A stretch of 62,000 nucleotides of DNA from Symbiodinium natans (GCA_905221605.1 CAJNDS010002154.1:377988-439987); one strand, 5' to 3'; numbered from the stretch's first letter, positions 11,349 through 23,732 are shown. A program made the numbers and translations. Notes: generated from the letters alone by a model not told the origin.

Positions 11349-12032
11349 TCACCCACGATCGCCTGTCAGCAGCCTCAACAGAATCTGCAAGTTCGATTCT
11401 TCACCACAACCTGGCAGTTTGAAAGACAAGCGCAAAAGCCTAGCCAAAGCCAAGCAAAGGCCTGGCATCTCAGGCTTGGGCTCAGGAGCTTCGAGGATGC
11501 AAACTAAGACCTTCGAGCTGCCAGACTTCTCAGATGCGCAGACGCTGCCGCTAAGCTCACTACACGAGCTGGTCGCTCGCATGTGCACAGCAGAAGCAGA
11601 TTGGGCATCGGCAACAAGTGGCACACGTTGCTGTCCTGATTCCATGTGGAGCACGACCACAAAATGCAGCAACCGGCTAGCTGAAGCTCTAGCCAAAACT
11701 GCACTCAACACACATCCTTCTGCTGCATTGGGAACAAGAACCATGGGATGCATGTACCTCGCAAGAGCTTGCCCCCCTTCTCCCTCCTCCCCAAAAAAAA
11801 GCAAAAAGCGCGAAACAGCACGTGACAAACACCGCAGGCAGGGAGAGCACTCTTGCACCAGAATGTTTGTCACGTCACTTGCTGATGTGCGGTAGTGCCT
11901 GAGAAAACTCTCCGATACCTGGAAGAGATTGAAAGCATGAGCAGAAAGACTTGGCACGCGGCGTCTGCAGAAGGGCCGACACGGCTTTGGCAAAAGCCTT
12001 GTCTGTGAAGAAACTGTGGGCTTCACAATCAT
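11349..12032 (-). CDS. Unidentified 227-residue open frame
   Basis: A 684-base uninterrupted minus-strand frame, long for this region. The C-terminal half is moderately hydrophobic (LLHFVVVLHMESGQQRVPLV; LALARLLRLSFKL). No family or motif was recognised. A second frame at 12209-12574 (with FLGAGAADALAKMLWLKGG) lies just upstream on the same strand and could be another exon of the same gene. It may be a real exon or a chance frame; strand agreement with the other genes is the only contextual support. Confidence 0.35.
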   Translation of the reverse strand: MIVKPTVSSQTRLLPKPCRPFCRRRVPSLSAHAFNLFQVSESFLRHYRTSASDVTNILVQECSPCLRCLSRAVSRFLLFFGEEGEGGQALARYMHPMVLVPNAAEGCVLSAVLARASASRLLHFVVVLHMESGQQRVPLVADAQSASAVHMRATSSCSELSGSVCASEKSGSSKVLVCILEAPEPKPEMPGLCLALARLLRLSFKLPGCGEESNLQILLRLLTGDRG

Positions 12033-12599
12033 TCACAGCACAGCAAGTTCGGGACGCGACACCATGGCCCGAAACCATCGCCTCAGGAGACACACGCGTT
12101 CATACACCACATCGAGATGCTCATCCCGCTGCGGCTGCGACTGAAGTGTCAAGCGCCCACAGCTGCGTGTTGTGCGGATCTGAGGCGGGCTGCATTCATG
12201 AGCTGCACTTACCACCATGTGCATTCAAGCATGGAGCGACGTCGAGGGGAGCCCTGACGGGAGCCCTTAGCCGCCTTAGCCCTCAGCCACCTGCAACTCA
12301 AAGCAAGACCGTGCCCCAAGCCACTGCACATTCCGAGATCGTGAAGTGGAACATCCTGATCAGCACAAACCCGCCGAGCAAGTATGGTGCCAAAACCGCC
12401 TTTCAACCACAACATCTTTGCCAGGGCATCTGCGGCACCCGCCCCCAGGAACAGCAAAGATTCCTTACTAGGCCGAGGTTCTTGGGATATCGAGGTCGCA
12501 AGCCCACGATCAATGGCTCGGCATTCCACTCTGCATTCCATGAGGAGCCGGCCAACCACGCTTCTACTGGACATCCGTGCCCATATCGCACTGGTTCCT

Positions 12600-15240
12600 G
12601 AAAGACTCGCTCAATAGTCATCTACAGCGAGGCAAACAAAAAATCAAAAAACACTGCCAACCCACGGGTCGTCCTCCAACAGAAGCCGGGTTTGCTTCGT
12701 CAGCCCTACAAGAACAAAAGACTTGGATATATGTTGCTATTTTCTTTGTGCATGCACATAGGAGTGACAATGAAGGAGCTAGGAGCCGCCCTGACTCTTA
12801 GCATCATGCAAGACAATACGAATACAAGCTCGTAGCAAAAAATTTTCACAGCGCCTTTTCCGCCCGCTTTGGCTGCACCGTCATTCAGCAGGATTTTCCT
12901 CACAAGGAATGATTCCCACACTCGCCGTCTCAGAACTGAGAATGCAGAGCGACAAAGGACCAGGGACACCAGCCACTCGATTGCGCAGCCAGTGCCCTCG
13001 CAGCTCGAGGTTGTGCCGGCCTTGGCACTACTGCAATTGCAGGCACCAGGCTACTGTCAGCATCGAGCCTCAGACACGGTACCGCTGTCAGCATGAAGGG
13101 CGTGCATTTGATCTGAGGCTGGCCGCCAAAACCATTGCCTTTGCAGGTGCAGACCTCAGCCATAGCACCACAAATTCACCTCAAAGGCCGAATTTAGCAA
13201 CCTGCCTCAAAAAAGCGCTCGGCTACACTTAGGCGCATGCAAGGCGTGCATCCTCAACCGTAAATGGGGCTAGCTGCGTAGGATAGAAGGGCTTCCGAAA
13301 AGTACAAAGGAAACGCTATCTTTTCCTGTAGGCTTTTCACGGCATCAGGCTCTTGATGTGGCTTTGGATGTTGCAGCGTGAGATGTTTGGAAGGATCAGC
13401 AACCTGCCCTGTGGTGGCCACGAGTGCTGCTAGGCAACACCCACTTCACTTCAAGGACGCGACGCAAGAGATTTGTAGGTTGTGATCGGCACAGTGGCCA
13501 CCTGCCAGACTCCGTGCAAGAATCCCGGCAGCGTGTACTGCACCAGCAACATGTTAGAAGCAGGTCAATCCCACGGAAAGGCTTGAAGCAAACCTGAATC
13601 TTGCACTACGGGGCTGATGTTGAATTTACTTATGAGGCCGGCTTTTGCATGCTCATGCACCGTCCTGCGTACTATCTGCAAGAGGTGCTCGGCTACACAT
13701 CACTCTACCTTGTTCAAACGTTCCCAGAGCCTTGGCTGCTGCTTTCGTGCCATGAGTCTGAAACTTAAAGCAATGAGAGACTGGGCGAAAGCTCAGGCAC
13801 AGCCGAGCAAAGGGTAGGCTGTGCCAGGGCTTCCTCCAAGCTCCGGCATCTCCAACACGTGTTTTTTCTAGGCCCTTAGGCTTTTGAGGGCTCTACTCTT
13901 TTACTCCTGTCTGTAGAGACTTATCCAAGTTGCTCCACCTGCCTCGTCCACCACGAGGAGAACACGTTGACCCGTAGCAGAGAAGGCAGACAGCCTCTGC
14001 ATGCGTTTGTTGAATGCGGTCCCTCTGTCTGTTGCAGGCAGGCAGGCAGGCAGGCAACCTATCTACTTCTGAAGGCTACGGCGCATGCGAGGCAGAGGCC
14101 GCTCCCAACTTCAAGAATGGGTTCACAAAGTGGAATGTCTTGACTCCGGCATCTTCATGCCACGAAAGCTGGAAAGACCGCCCGGGGGCTTAGTGGTCGC
14201 GAAATGTCTATATACATGTCCAGCTGCACGCCCAGCCTCCAAAAGCGATGTGTTCTACAATGGCTCGGCTGCACCGAGCACCAGCTCACTAGCAGTCACT
14301 GGCATGTGCCAACCCAACTTGTCTTCCAGGGTCCTTCGACGGTGCCTGTTCGAAGAGGGGTTCTAGAGCTGTACCGAAAAATTAACACATGCCAGCCGCA
14401 CAAGATAGAGAAAAAACAATGGACCATGACCAATGTCACGGCCAGCGAACAAGTCGATGTATAAAAATCCTGAAAAATTCTTGTCATCCAGTCTCAGCAA
14501 TGCACGAAGTCGCCCTGAGCTTCAACATTCTCACGCGCTCTTCGAAGCATCTCAACGCACAAGATGTTGCCAGCTGAGCACTCTATTGTGTCATCTTGTA
14601 CCTATGGCATCTATGGCCTCTGACTTCAGCACTGCAGAGAACCTCCATCATGCGCAGGCGCACCTTTTGCACAAGCTGGTTCGGAGGTAGTTAAACAGTT
14701 AAACCCCTCAGGCCTCTTTTAACAACCAAAAGCTACAAGCCAGACTCCCAACCTTAGAAGCAGACTGTCCCGCTATCATGCAAGGTCGATTTCGCAACTG
14801 GCCTCGGCAGATCTTCTCGCCCGCGCGATGTTGGAACGAACCTGTGAAGTCCTCTTGCTTTCCAGCAAAATCGGCCACATCTACCGGACAGTCCACCTGT
14901 AAATGAAATGTCAAGCGCTGCCAACTGTTACCAATCAGGGAGGTGATAAAGCTTCAGAAACTCAGCTCTCAGTCCACACAAATTTGTCCGGAAGCTGCGC
15001 TACCTTCATGTTCAATGTTCTGGCTAAGATGTCAGGACCGAGAACGGTTCAGAAGTCATGCACGCTAACTGGAATGGTCCAGGCACTGCACATTGCTCAA
15101 CAGATATCATACTGAACAAGGTGAAAAATCCAAGGACAATGTGCAGACGGTGCATACCTTGAATTGGTGCTTCGGCAGCGGTGAACGGTGAACAGTCGCC
15201 GCAAATCGCTGTGCTCTACAAAAGGCCTACACATGGCCTG
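12600..15240. other. Gene-poor stretch
   Basis: One possible minus-strand exon at about 12845-12965 (SVLRRRVWESFLVRKILLND) is the only segment that looks coding. Near 14034-14056 there is a short (GCAG)n run. I could support nothing else; most of the stretch is probably intron or intergenic. Confidence 0.35.
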
Positions 15241-15245
15241 CACAT

Positions 15246-15281
15246 GAGTCACGTGAGTCACGTGAGTCACGTGAGTCACAT
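15246..15281. repeat. 9-bp tandem repeat GTGAGTCAC
   Basis: Four near-perfect copies of GTGAGTCAC, the last one diverged to CATGACTC. The repeated TGAGTCA core is palindromic. Too short and isolated to assign a role. Confidence 0.85.
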
Positions 15282-15299
15282 GACTCTGCCTGAGGTCCT

Positions 15300-16960
15300 G
15301 CCCTCCATGCCTTCTGCACCTTCGGTGTTCTGATCCTGGCCTTCAACTTGGCCATCTTGGCCACGTTCATTGCGATCTGCCCTGACCACAACAGGGGAGG
15401 GCTGCATCCGTGCCACGGTCACCGGCACGGTGCCCTCGACAGAAAGCTTGGATGACAGCTTCCTGCAAAGTGCGGGAGAGTGACAAGCTTTCGCTGCGCA
15501 GGAGATGAGATGCAGATTCTCGGGGTCTCATGATGAGCGACAAGTCCTCAAAAGCTGAACGTTTGGCAGCTCCACGTTGAGCGCGCCAAGGCTCCCATGC
15601 TGCCTGACAGCTGACCAAGCTCAGCTGTAGCTACGAGTACCAAGCATTGACCAGCTGTCAAAGCTCGACGAATGACGTGCCTCGCGTGCATGGCTTCGCA
15701 GGCAAGAGGTGCGTAGCAGTCGCGGCTGTGGCTACTAGTACAATTGGGGACCATGGGCGGCTGCGAGCACATCTCCGAAGCTTGACATCGCATGAGCTAG
15801 CTCGCACAACAAAAAACTACAAACGTAATCACTTGGATGCCCACAGCGGGGGCACGGTCTCAGCCCTGACCACCAGGACTTGGACGGCACTTCTTCGACC
15901 TCATGGACTGGCAACTACGCGCACTCGCAACTTCCAGTGGATGCTCCGGCTTCGTCTGCTTCTAGATTGGTGTTGCAGGCCATCTGGATGGGCTACATGA
16001 GTTGCACAGTGCTTGTCTTTGGGCATGCAGGGGCTGACAGGTCAAGTACGTTGTCGTCGAAGAACGTCCTGCAAGGCCACATCCCTGCTCTTGCGAGTGG
16101 GCGCATGTTCCTAGTGCTGTTCGAGCACGAGCCGGACTTAGCGTTCTTCAGACTTCCAGAACTCCGATGTACATGCGCACACACACAGGAAAAAAATGGA
16201 CGCGCACAAACCCTGCATGATTCGTGCGACGGCGTGATGCAATGCTCCCGGATAGGCTGCGGTGATGCTGGGGCTCGAACATGAATCCGGCCCATCAAGC
16301 CTCAGAGATACAGAACCCTGGCCAGGACATACTGCCAAACAACTCCATCATTGTTGTTAGGTCAAGCGGCGTCGCGCAGAATGAACCATCAGAACCCAAA
16401 GTAGCCCAGCCTCGCATCTTTCAGACGTCACCAGTGCTTTGGTACCCTGAGCAGGCCTATGCCGAGAGCTTGCAGTCCTCGACCTAAGCAGGCGGCAAGA
16501 AGCAGTTGGCTTCGAGTTGCCAGGTGGTCCCCTGAGCATCGGGCGGCATGACAGTAGCAATTCAGCTACCTCAGCAGTGCACCCAAACTAGCTGAGCATG
16601 ACGGCATGTGCTACACTGCTACATGACGAGGCATCCTTGAGCATGCGACGTTCTCAGGGGATGGGGCAGCAACGACCACAGATGTAAAATCACACCTGTA
16701 GACAACAAAACGCTCATTTCGGATTTAGAGACTATCCTCCAGCGCCTGGCAACCGCCCCCGCAATGATCAAACCCACAACGGTGGACCTTATGGCAGCTT
16801 GGAAGATGTGGAGCAAATGCTAGAAAAGCCATAGCAATATCAAAAGGTGCTCTGTTCCCTGCACCCGGCCGAAAGCCCCGCTGTGCCGGTGAACTGGTCC
16901 CACTACAGCGCAAAGGTCGTCTTGACCTTCACGTTGCCTGCCCTGAAAATCCCCGCGCCG
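15300..16960. other. No confident gene
   Basis: The best exon-like segment is minus strand 15390-15550 (SAFEDLSLIMRPRESASHLL). The other frames show no motif. Possibly intron sequence or exons of an unrecognised gene downstream of the DEK_C gene. Confidence 0.3.
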
Positions 16961-16971
16961 CAGATCATAGC

Positions 16972-17565
16972 TCAGGCTGATTCATCTTCAAGGATTGCAC
17001 AGCTGACTTGACACATGATGCTGCGCGGTTTACCATCCAGGGTCACAGTCAGCTTCTGCAGACCGTGGAACCCTTGAGTGCCACTGGAAAACGTTTTCGG
17101 CGACAGCTCCATGACGTTATCTGAAATCGTAATGTTCAAGGGAGTGCTGATCTTGGCCTGCTGAGGCGGAGGAGCTGACTCACCAGATTTCTCGCCATAC
17201 TTGACAGCAGCCTTGGCTACCTTCTCTTCCCGTCGTGCGATCAACTGCCGCCAATCTCCTTCTTCGACACTCTTTCGCTTCTTGCCACTGCGCTTCTTAG
17301 CGTTCTTGGAAGATGGCTCATTCTCATGGCTCATGATCCTTTGAACCTCCACCTGCACCAAGTCCAGAATTTCTGGCTTTCTTTCTTCAAGCTCTGCAGG
17401 TGTAATGTCGAGCCGCTTCTCGAGGGCTCCCCACATGTCCTTCATGCAGAAACTGTGAAGGTCCCTGCCCTCCAAGATGGCAGAAATGTCCATCATGAGA
17501 GCGGCATGGTTGAAGCTGCTAGGAGCAGCTGCAGTGGCCGATGAGGCTTCCTCAGCAGCTGCCAT
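16972..17565 (-). CDS. DEK C-terminal-domain chromatin-type protein
   Basis: A single open frame ending in TGA at 16972. The ATG at 17563-17565 starts a 197-residue protein; the frame stays open 64 codons further upstream, but that part looks like intron. After an Ala/Ser-rich start comes a DEK_C-like helical domain (FCMKDMWGALEKRL, DITPAELEERKPEILDLVQ), then a lysine-rich stretch (KNAKKRSGKKRKS) that would serve as nuclear localisation signal, then a Glu/Lys-rich helix and a beta-rich C-terminal part (LSPKTFSSGTQGFHGLQK, LTVTLDGKPRS). DEK_C domains bind DNA or chromatin. The C-terminal FSxGxxGFHxxxK-like pattern recalls a small domain of algal and protist nuclear proteins. A nuclear, chromatin-associated role is inferred. 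Confidence 0.78.
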   Translation of the reverse strand: MAAAEEASSATAAAPSSFNHAALMMDISAILEGRDLHSFCMKDMWGALEKRLDITPAELEERKPEILDLVQVEVQRIMSHENEPSSKNAKKRSGKKRKSVEEGDWRQLIARREEKVAKAAVKYGEKSGESAPPPQQAKISTPLNITISDNVMELSPKTFSSGTQGFHGLQKLTVTLDGKPRSIMCQVSCAILEDESA

Positions 17566-18009
17566 CCAGGCTCTACTCCTCGCCGGCTTGGCAAATACTG
17601 CTTGAGCTACGAACGCAGCTACCCCACAGCCCATGCACGAATAGAAGCGGCTCATGCGACAGAAGACAAGCATCTTGAAAAATACGGAAAATTGTACACT
17701 TTGTACTCTGGCGCGTTCAGCAGCAGGCTTTCCACGACCACGTCGACCGGATATCACCTCAGAAAATCCCTAGGCCATCCTAGGCCCACCCAGGCCCTAT
17801 GCAGCCTTTGTGCAGTGCCCATATCTCGGATCTGAACCACTTGCGGGCAATGATCCTGTCCCTCGATCAAGGCCTGCGCAAAGAACAAATCTGGACGCTA
17901 TGGGTTGACCGGGTCGTCCTTCTAAACTGTCCTTCGAGGCCATCGTGAAGGCATGGCGCTGGTCTGTAGTACAAGCCAAAGCTTGCACGGCCTCGCGCAT
18001 GACGGCACG

Positions 18010-19975
18010 TCATCTTCGCTTGCCTTTCGCGTGCTTCCTGCCGAGGGTCTCGCTGCCAACCCAAAAGGGCTGTCTGCTCCTCTGCGCAGGAGGCATCAGT
18101 AGGCTTGAAGGCATGTCCCGCCTCGCAGCCGAGTGCACATCAACGAACACCGGTCCTTGTGTGACGTCTTTGGTCACCTTGCTCAGCTCCTTCAGACGAT
18201 CGTCCGAAAAGCTAACCACATGTCATACCACAACTCCACTCAAAAAGAGGCTCCTTCACAACCACACCAGGTTCACTAGGTGCGGGCCCGACACATGTCC
18301 CTGACCTGGAACTGCACAGGGCAACATTCACAACCTTCTATCATCTCTAGGGGCCAGGACCGAAGGACATTCAGGCACGCGTCAACGTGCCAGCAGCTTG
18401 CCTCACCACAGCATCCGAATCCGATTCCCTCAAGGAATTCGCGAGGAACCTTCCCAGGTCCCAATTGAGAACTACTACGTACTGTACAGCTCTGAAACCC
18501 CAACCCACAGTGAATTCATCAGCCGCAGGAATACACGTCCCGTACGGAGGAGTTTGTTCATCCATGTCACCGTGGCCGCTGATTGTTTGGCTGAAGGTGT
18601 GGCACATGCTGGTGACTGCTGGTGCTTTGTTGCAATTTGGATACAGTACCACGTCAGGCTTCTAACCGTGACTCGCAAAAGATGCTTGCGTGCTTGTGAT
18701 CACTTGGCTTGCCTACTACGCGCGGCCTACAGTACGAAGAAGGTGCGTTGCCTGAGCTCGTTTCATCCACAAGGGGCGCCTCGTCGTGCAAAGATGCCAA
18801 CAAGCGAGGAAAGAAACCATGCCTTACATGAGCAGGAGCCACGTTCAGCCACGCTCCTGGAAAGTGCATACCGCAGTCGACTCGAGCCTCGAAGCTGAAG
18901 CAATGGCGGGCATCACCTCGACACTGGGGCGGTCCGACGCACGCAGTCCCCAAATCTTCAGCGGCGCAGCCATCACGTCGTTACTTTTTGGCAGTTGTGC
19001 CAGCCAGACTCGGCCGGGAACAAGACAAACAACTCCGCCGCCACACCTCAACAGCAAGTCTGTGCAAGCAACACGCGGAAGAGCGCTCACACGGGATCAA
19101 GTAAGGGATTTGCACTGTTTCGACGGCCGCCCACAGCGTCTCTGGCATAATCTCCTTGCCAGTAGAATAATAGCAGCTTGAAAACTACGACCCACGCACC
19201 ATGTCCAGCCTCCAGATCAAACAATATCACCGCCGGGAAACTTTGTCCCAAGCAGTCGGATTTTTGCACCTTCTGCTTCAGTCCACGTGCAAGGGAATTT
19301 CGCAACAAAACGGCACGCATATGCACGCATGACACACTGCGCGCACTTGTCCGAAAGCCCAAAACGTCAGATTGAGCTCTTCGAGTGGAAAATCACCTGA
19401 CATCTGCTCAGCGACCGAGGCTTTTGCAAACCTTCAAACCGGCGACGTTGCCTGCGACCGCATGTCGGCCTCGGTTTTCAACATTCGAGTCTTTACAGGC
19501 CTTGCAGGCGTGTGTGTTGCCTTGGCTTTGGGCTGCAAAGGAGCAGCCGTGTGGTGTCACAAAAGCCCGCAACACGGGAGACCAACGCCCTGCAAAGCAT
19601 AAACGGAGCTAAGCTCGGTCGCCCCCCGTCTTGCCAAATCGAGCTGCCGAAAAGCTAATGATGCGCATGCTGCGGCGGAACCTGCGGGCTGCCAGCTCAC
19701 TGGGGCAAGCGCTGACCTCACAAACTGTGCAAAACGATGCGAAACTAACAACGACATGCGTCATGCATTTTCGGCTGGACGGATCAGATCATCAAACCTC
19801 AGCTCCTCGCAACGACGCACAAACGGTGCCTCTTGACAGCTGCGCCCTGCACGCGCAACACAACACTCCAGCAGAATCATGGTCTCAAGACCGCGTGTGG
19901 GACCTGCTTCCTTGGTATGCAAATTGGAGTACGCAAGATGGCATGCGATCCGGCAATTTGTACACACACACACAC
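18010..19975 (-). CDS. Unidentified multi-exon gene
   Basis: Minus-strand exon-like segments, in order: 19763-19845 (CQEAPFVRRCEELRFDDLIR), 19580-19757 (SHRFAQFVRSALAPVS, RQLDLARRGATELSS), 19187-19330 (NSLARGLKQKVQKSDCLG, PAVILFDLEAGHGAW), 18850-19075 (RVWLAQLPKSNDVMAAPLKI), 18560-18620 (SGHGDMDEQTPPYGTC), 18385-18470 (FLANSLRESDSDAVVRQAAG) and 18080-18219 (DDRLKELSKVTKDVTQGPVF). The composition is that of a soluble protein. No family recognised. The gene lies upstream of the DEK_C gene on the same strand; splice joins are undetermined. Confidence 0.45.
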
Positions 19976-20107
19976 ACTGTAGACAAGTCAGGAGACCAGT
20001 ACCTACCTGAGATTGTCATTCCAACCTTTGTGCTGATGCACTTCGCGACCACTGCACAAAGCTGGATGTTTGCGGGATGTGGTTGGTAACACAGGCAAAG
20101 TTCAAGG

Positions 20108-20166
20108 ACGCACACACACACAACACACACACACACACACACAACACACACACACACACACACACA
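20108..20166. repeat. CA dinucleotide microsatellite
   Basis: A nearly pure (CA)n run interrupted by two AACA steps. It abuts the left end of alpha repeat copy 1. A shorter CA run lies at about 19964-19978. Confidence 0.95.
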
Positions 20167-20955
20167 CGTTGATTTGTCTTGGTCTGATGAAACGGACAGG
20201 TGACAGACCATCATCCTGACAGACCGGGCAATGAAGGTGAATGATAATTTGGTTCCAAAGGCACGCCAGACACCAGGAATGGCATACCTGCAAAACAGAA
20301 TGAAGATGATGCGTAAGGGTGCGGGTCTTGCCCTTGCTGTGCCAGACGCCGGGAATGACACAGCACGAAAATGAGATGAACGTGAAAATGAAATGATGCT
20401 CCCCAAGCTATCCTCGCGGGGATCCATGGGCAAGCATGCAGGTACGTTTGCCTGGGGAGGGTGGGGGAGCTTCGTTGGACAGGGCTCCCCACCCTACCCC
20501 CCTGTCCCCCTGCAAGTGGGTGTGAACCCATGCTTGTATGCACAACAAGTTGCACACACACATATGCCCCAAGGGGGGCGATGAAAGACCAACATCGGAC
20601 AGGACAATGAGAAGCAAACGTTCAAGGCGGAGAACAGGCGAGGTAGATCAGCACCACAACCAGGTCGAGCTCAGCACCACTTTACCAACACTAGCAGAAG
20701 AGACATGTTAACTGTTGCACATGCACAACAACTGCAAGAGGTGCAGAGGAAGCCCACCAACACCAACAAGAGGGAGAACAACACCACTTTACCAACATTA
20801 GCAGGGAGGACATGTGTTTGTACCTGATGCAGCCTCAGTCAAACTATCTGTTTACAGCTGACGGTGCATTACGAAAACCACCAAGCAGTGCCGTCCGGGT
20901 ACCCCTGCGTCTGCAATTTGGATGATCCCGATGACATGTCTGTGCTCGCACTGAC
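20167..20955. repeat. Alpha-beta repeat, copy 1 (full)
   Basis: The alpha part (about 20167-20548) starts at CGTTGATTTGTCTTGGTC directly after a CA tract and ends at AACAAGTTGCACACACAC. It contains TCGCGGGGATCCATGGGC and a G-rich block. The beta part (to about 20955) follows and includes the segment with GAAGCCCACCAACACCAAC. The same alpha-beta order recurs at 24117-24815. Minus-strand frames recur in each alpha copy (MPMDPREDSLGSIISFSRSS), but they run into the CA tract and match no family. No terminal inverted repeats or transposase were seen. Probably a non-autonomous dispersed repeat or a local duplication. Confidence 0.85.
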
Positions 20956-21087
20956 TCTTGTCACAAAGCCTACTGCAGATGATCCCGATGAATGAGTATC
21001 TCAGTCAGCAGAGCTCGGTCAATCCCGGATGGCCGGGTCTTCTGGGATCTGGCCCCGTGACGGGACAACACGCCAGAACCATACACA

Positions 21088-21478
21088 CGTTGATTTGTCT
21101 TGGTCTGATGAGACGGACAAGTGACAGACCATCATCCTGACAGACCGGGCAATGAAGGTGAATGATAATTTGGTTCCAAAGGCACGCCAGACACCAGGAA
21201 TGGCATACCTGCAAAACAGAATGAAGATGATGCGTAAGGGTGCGGGTCTTGCCCTTGCTGTGCCAGACACCGGGAATGACACAGCACGAAAATGAGATGA
21301 ACGTGAAAATGAAATCATGCTCCCCAAGCTATCCTCGCGAGGATCCATGGGCAAGCACGCAGGTACGTTTGCCTGGGGAGGGTGGGGGAGCTTCGTTGGA
21401 CAGGGCTACCCACCCTCCCCCCCCTGTCCCCCTGCAAGTGGGTGTGAACCCATGCTTGTATGTACAACAAGTTGCACA
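21088..21478. repeat. Alpha repeat, copy 2
   Basis: Near-identical to alpha of copy 1 from CGTTGATTTGTCTTGGTC to AACAAGTTGCACACACAC, with scattered substitutions. No beta part follows: the right end runs straight into a CA tract and then the long A/C/G satellite. Confidence 0.9.
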
Positions 21479-21690
21479 CACACACACACAACAGTCACAC
21501 AACACACCACAACACAACACAGCACAGCACAACACAGCACAGCACCGCACCGCACGGCACGGCATGGCACAACACAACACAACACAACACAACACCACAC
21601 CACACGACACGACACGACACAACACACATACACGACACACACACGACCCCACACACACACACACACAAAAAAAAAAAAACAAAACTAACA
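21470..21690. repeat. CA/AACAC simple-sequence tract
   Basis: A run of CA, AACAC, AGCAC and GACAC steps followed by a short poly-A, leading from alpha copy 2 into the 16-bp satellite. Almost no T on the plus strand. Confidence 0.9.
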
Positions 21691-22998
21691 ATAACTTACA
21701 CAAACACAAACACAAGCACAAGCACAAGCACAAGCACCAAAGCGCACAAACACAAAAGCGCACAAGCACAAAAGCGCACCAGCGCAAAGGCGCACCAGCA
21801 CAAAAGCGCACCAGCACAAAAGCGCACAAGCACAAAAGCGCACAAGCACAAAAGCGCACAAGCACAAAAGCGCACAAGTACAAAAGCGCACAAGCACAAA
21901 AGCGCACAAGCACAAAAGCGCACAAGCACAAAAACGCACAAGCACAAAAGCACACAAGCATACAAGCAGACAAGTATACAAGTGCACAAGCGCACAAGCA
22001 CAAAAGCGCACAAGCACAAAAGCGCACAAGCGCCAAAGCGCACAAGCACAAAAGCGCACAAGCACAAAAGCGCACAAGCATGAAAGCGCACAAGCGTACA
22101 AGCACAAACACAAAAGCCCACAAGCACAAAAGCGCACAAGCACAAAAGCGCACAAGCGTACAAGCAGAAGCACAAAAGAGCACAAGCACAAAAGCGCACC
22201 AGCACAAAAGCGCACCAGCACAAAAGCGCACAAGCACAAAAGCGCACAAGCACAAAAGCGCACAAGTACAAAAGCGCACAAGCACAAAAGCGCACAAGCA
22301 CAAAAGCGCACATGCACAAAAACGCACAAGCACAAAAGCCCACAAGCACAAAACAAGCGCACAAGCACAAAAGCAAGCACAAAAGCGCACAAGCACCAAA
22401 ACGCACAAGCGTACAAGCACAAGCACAAAAGCGCACAAGCACAAAAACGCACAAGCAAAAAATTTAGCACAAAAGTGCACAGGCACACAAGCGTACAAGC
22501 GTACAAGCACACAAGCACACAAGCACACAAGCACACAAGCACACAAACACACAAGCACACAAGCACACAAGCGCACAAGCACAAGCACAAGCGCACAAGC
22601 GCACAAGCGCACAAGCGCACAAGCGCACAAGCGCACAAGCGCACAAGCGCACAAGCGCACAAGCGCACAAGCGCACAAGCGCACAAGCGCACAAGAGCAC
22701 AAGAGCACAAGAGCACACGAGCGCATGCGCACATGTGCACAAAAGCTCGCACAAGCGCGCGCGCACAAGCGCGCGCACAACCGCAAGCGCACAAGTGCGC
22801 CCGCAAGCACGCTCATAAGCATTCTCACAAGCGCGCCCACAAGCGCGCGCACAAGCGCGGACACAAGCGCCACACAAGTGCACACACACACACACAGAAG
22901 CGCGCGCACAAGCGCGTCCACACGCGCACAAACACAAGCGCACACACAAGCCCGCACACAAGCACACACACACACACACACAAGCACACACAAGCACA

Positions 22999-23039
<41 letters not shown>

Positions 23040-23590
23040 AGGCACAAGCACAAGCACACGCACACACACACACACAAGCACAAGCACACAAGCACAAGCA
23101 CACAAGCACAAGCACACAAGCAAGCACACAAGCAAACAAGCGCACAAGCAAGCAAGCGCACAAGCAAGCAAGCGCACAAGCAAGCAAGCGCACAAGCAAC
23201 CACACAAGCAAGCAAGCGCGCAAGCAAGCAAGCGCACAAGCAAGCAAGCGCACAAGCAAGCAAGCGCACAAGCAAGCAAGCGCACAAGCAAGCAAGCGCA
23301 CAAGCAAGCAAGCACACAAGCAAGCACACAAGCAAGCACACAAGCAAGCAAGCACACAAGCAAGCAAGCACACAAGCAAGCAAGCACACAAGCAAGCAAG
23401 CACGCAAGCAAGCAAGCACACAAGCAAGCAAGCACGAAAGCAAGCAAGCAAGCAAGCAAGCAAAAAGTACACAAGAAAGCCAGCACACAAGTACACAAGC
23501 ACACACGAACACAAACAAGCGAGCACACGAGCACACAAGCACTCAAGTACACGAGCACACGAGCACACGAGCACACCAGCACCACCCTCA
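21690..23590. repeat. 8/16-bp satellite array, almost T-free strand
   Basis: About 1.9 kb built from 8-base blocks. The first part (21740-22470) is mainly the 16-mer AGCACAAAAGCGCACA. The middle (22560-22700) is the 8-mer ACAAGCGC. After a mixed CG/CA-rich section, 23110-23460 is mainly the 16-mer ACAAGCAAGCAAGCGC and its variants. The plus strand has very few T. Because 16 is not divisible by 3, all three frames cycle through one 16-residue repeat, giving frames of about 800 residues on the plus strand and about 740 on the minus strand. These are artefacts of the repeat. Confidence 0.95.
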
Positions 23591-23732
23591 CGCGCAGTGG
23601 TCGGCGGGTCCTTTTGTGGGGCCTAGTGTAATGATGATTGAATCATGGCCTTCAGCTTGACTAATTCGACAGGCAGAATCTCTTATCGGAGTGGGAGTAT
23701 CCGCCCTCACTTCCTGATGCTGTATCTGTCGA
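23590..23732. other. Unique spacer between two satellite blocks
   Basis: About 140 bases of normal-complexity sequence with balanced base composition, between the AC-rich satellite and the GAGCACAC array. No gene seen. Confidence 0.6.

Noticed and set aside
20211-20561. Repeated minus-strand frames in alpha copies (MPMDPREDS...)
   Set aside because: They recur only because the repeat recurs, differ at their ends and translate into CA microsatellite; no family match.
21240-23660. 806-residue plus-strand frame and 737-residue minus-strand frame
   Set aside because: Both are by-products of the 8/16-bp satellite: low-complexity Lys/His/Gln/Thr or Cys/Leu/Ala/Val repeats in several frames at once, with no domain.
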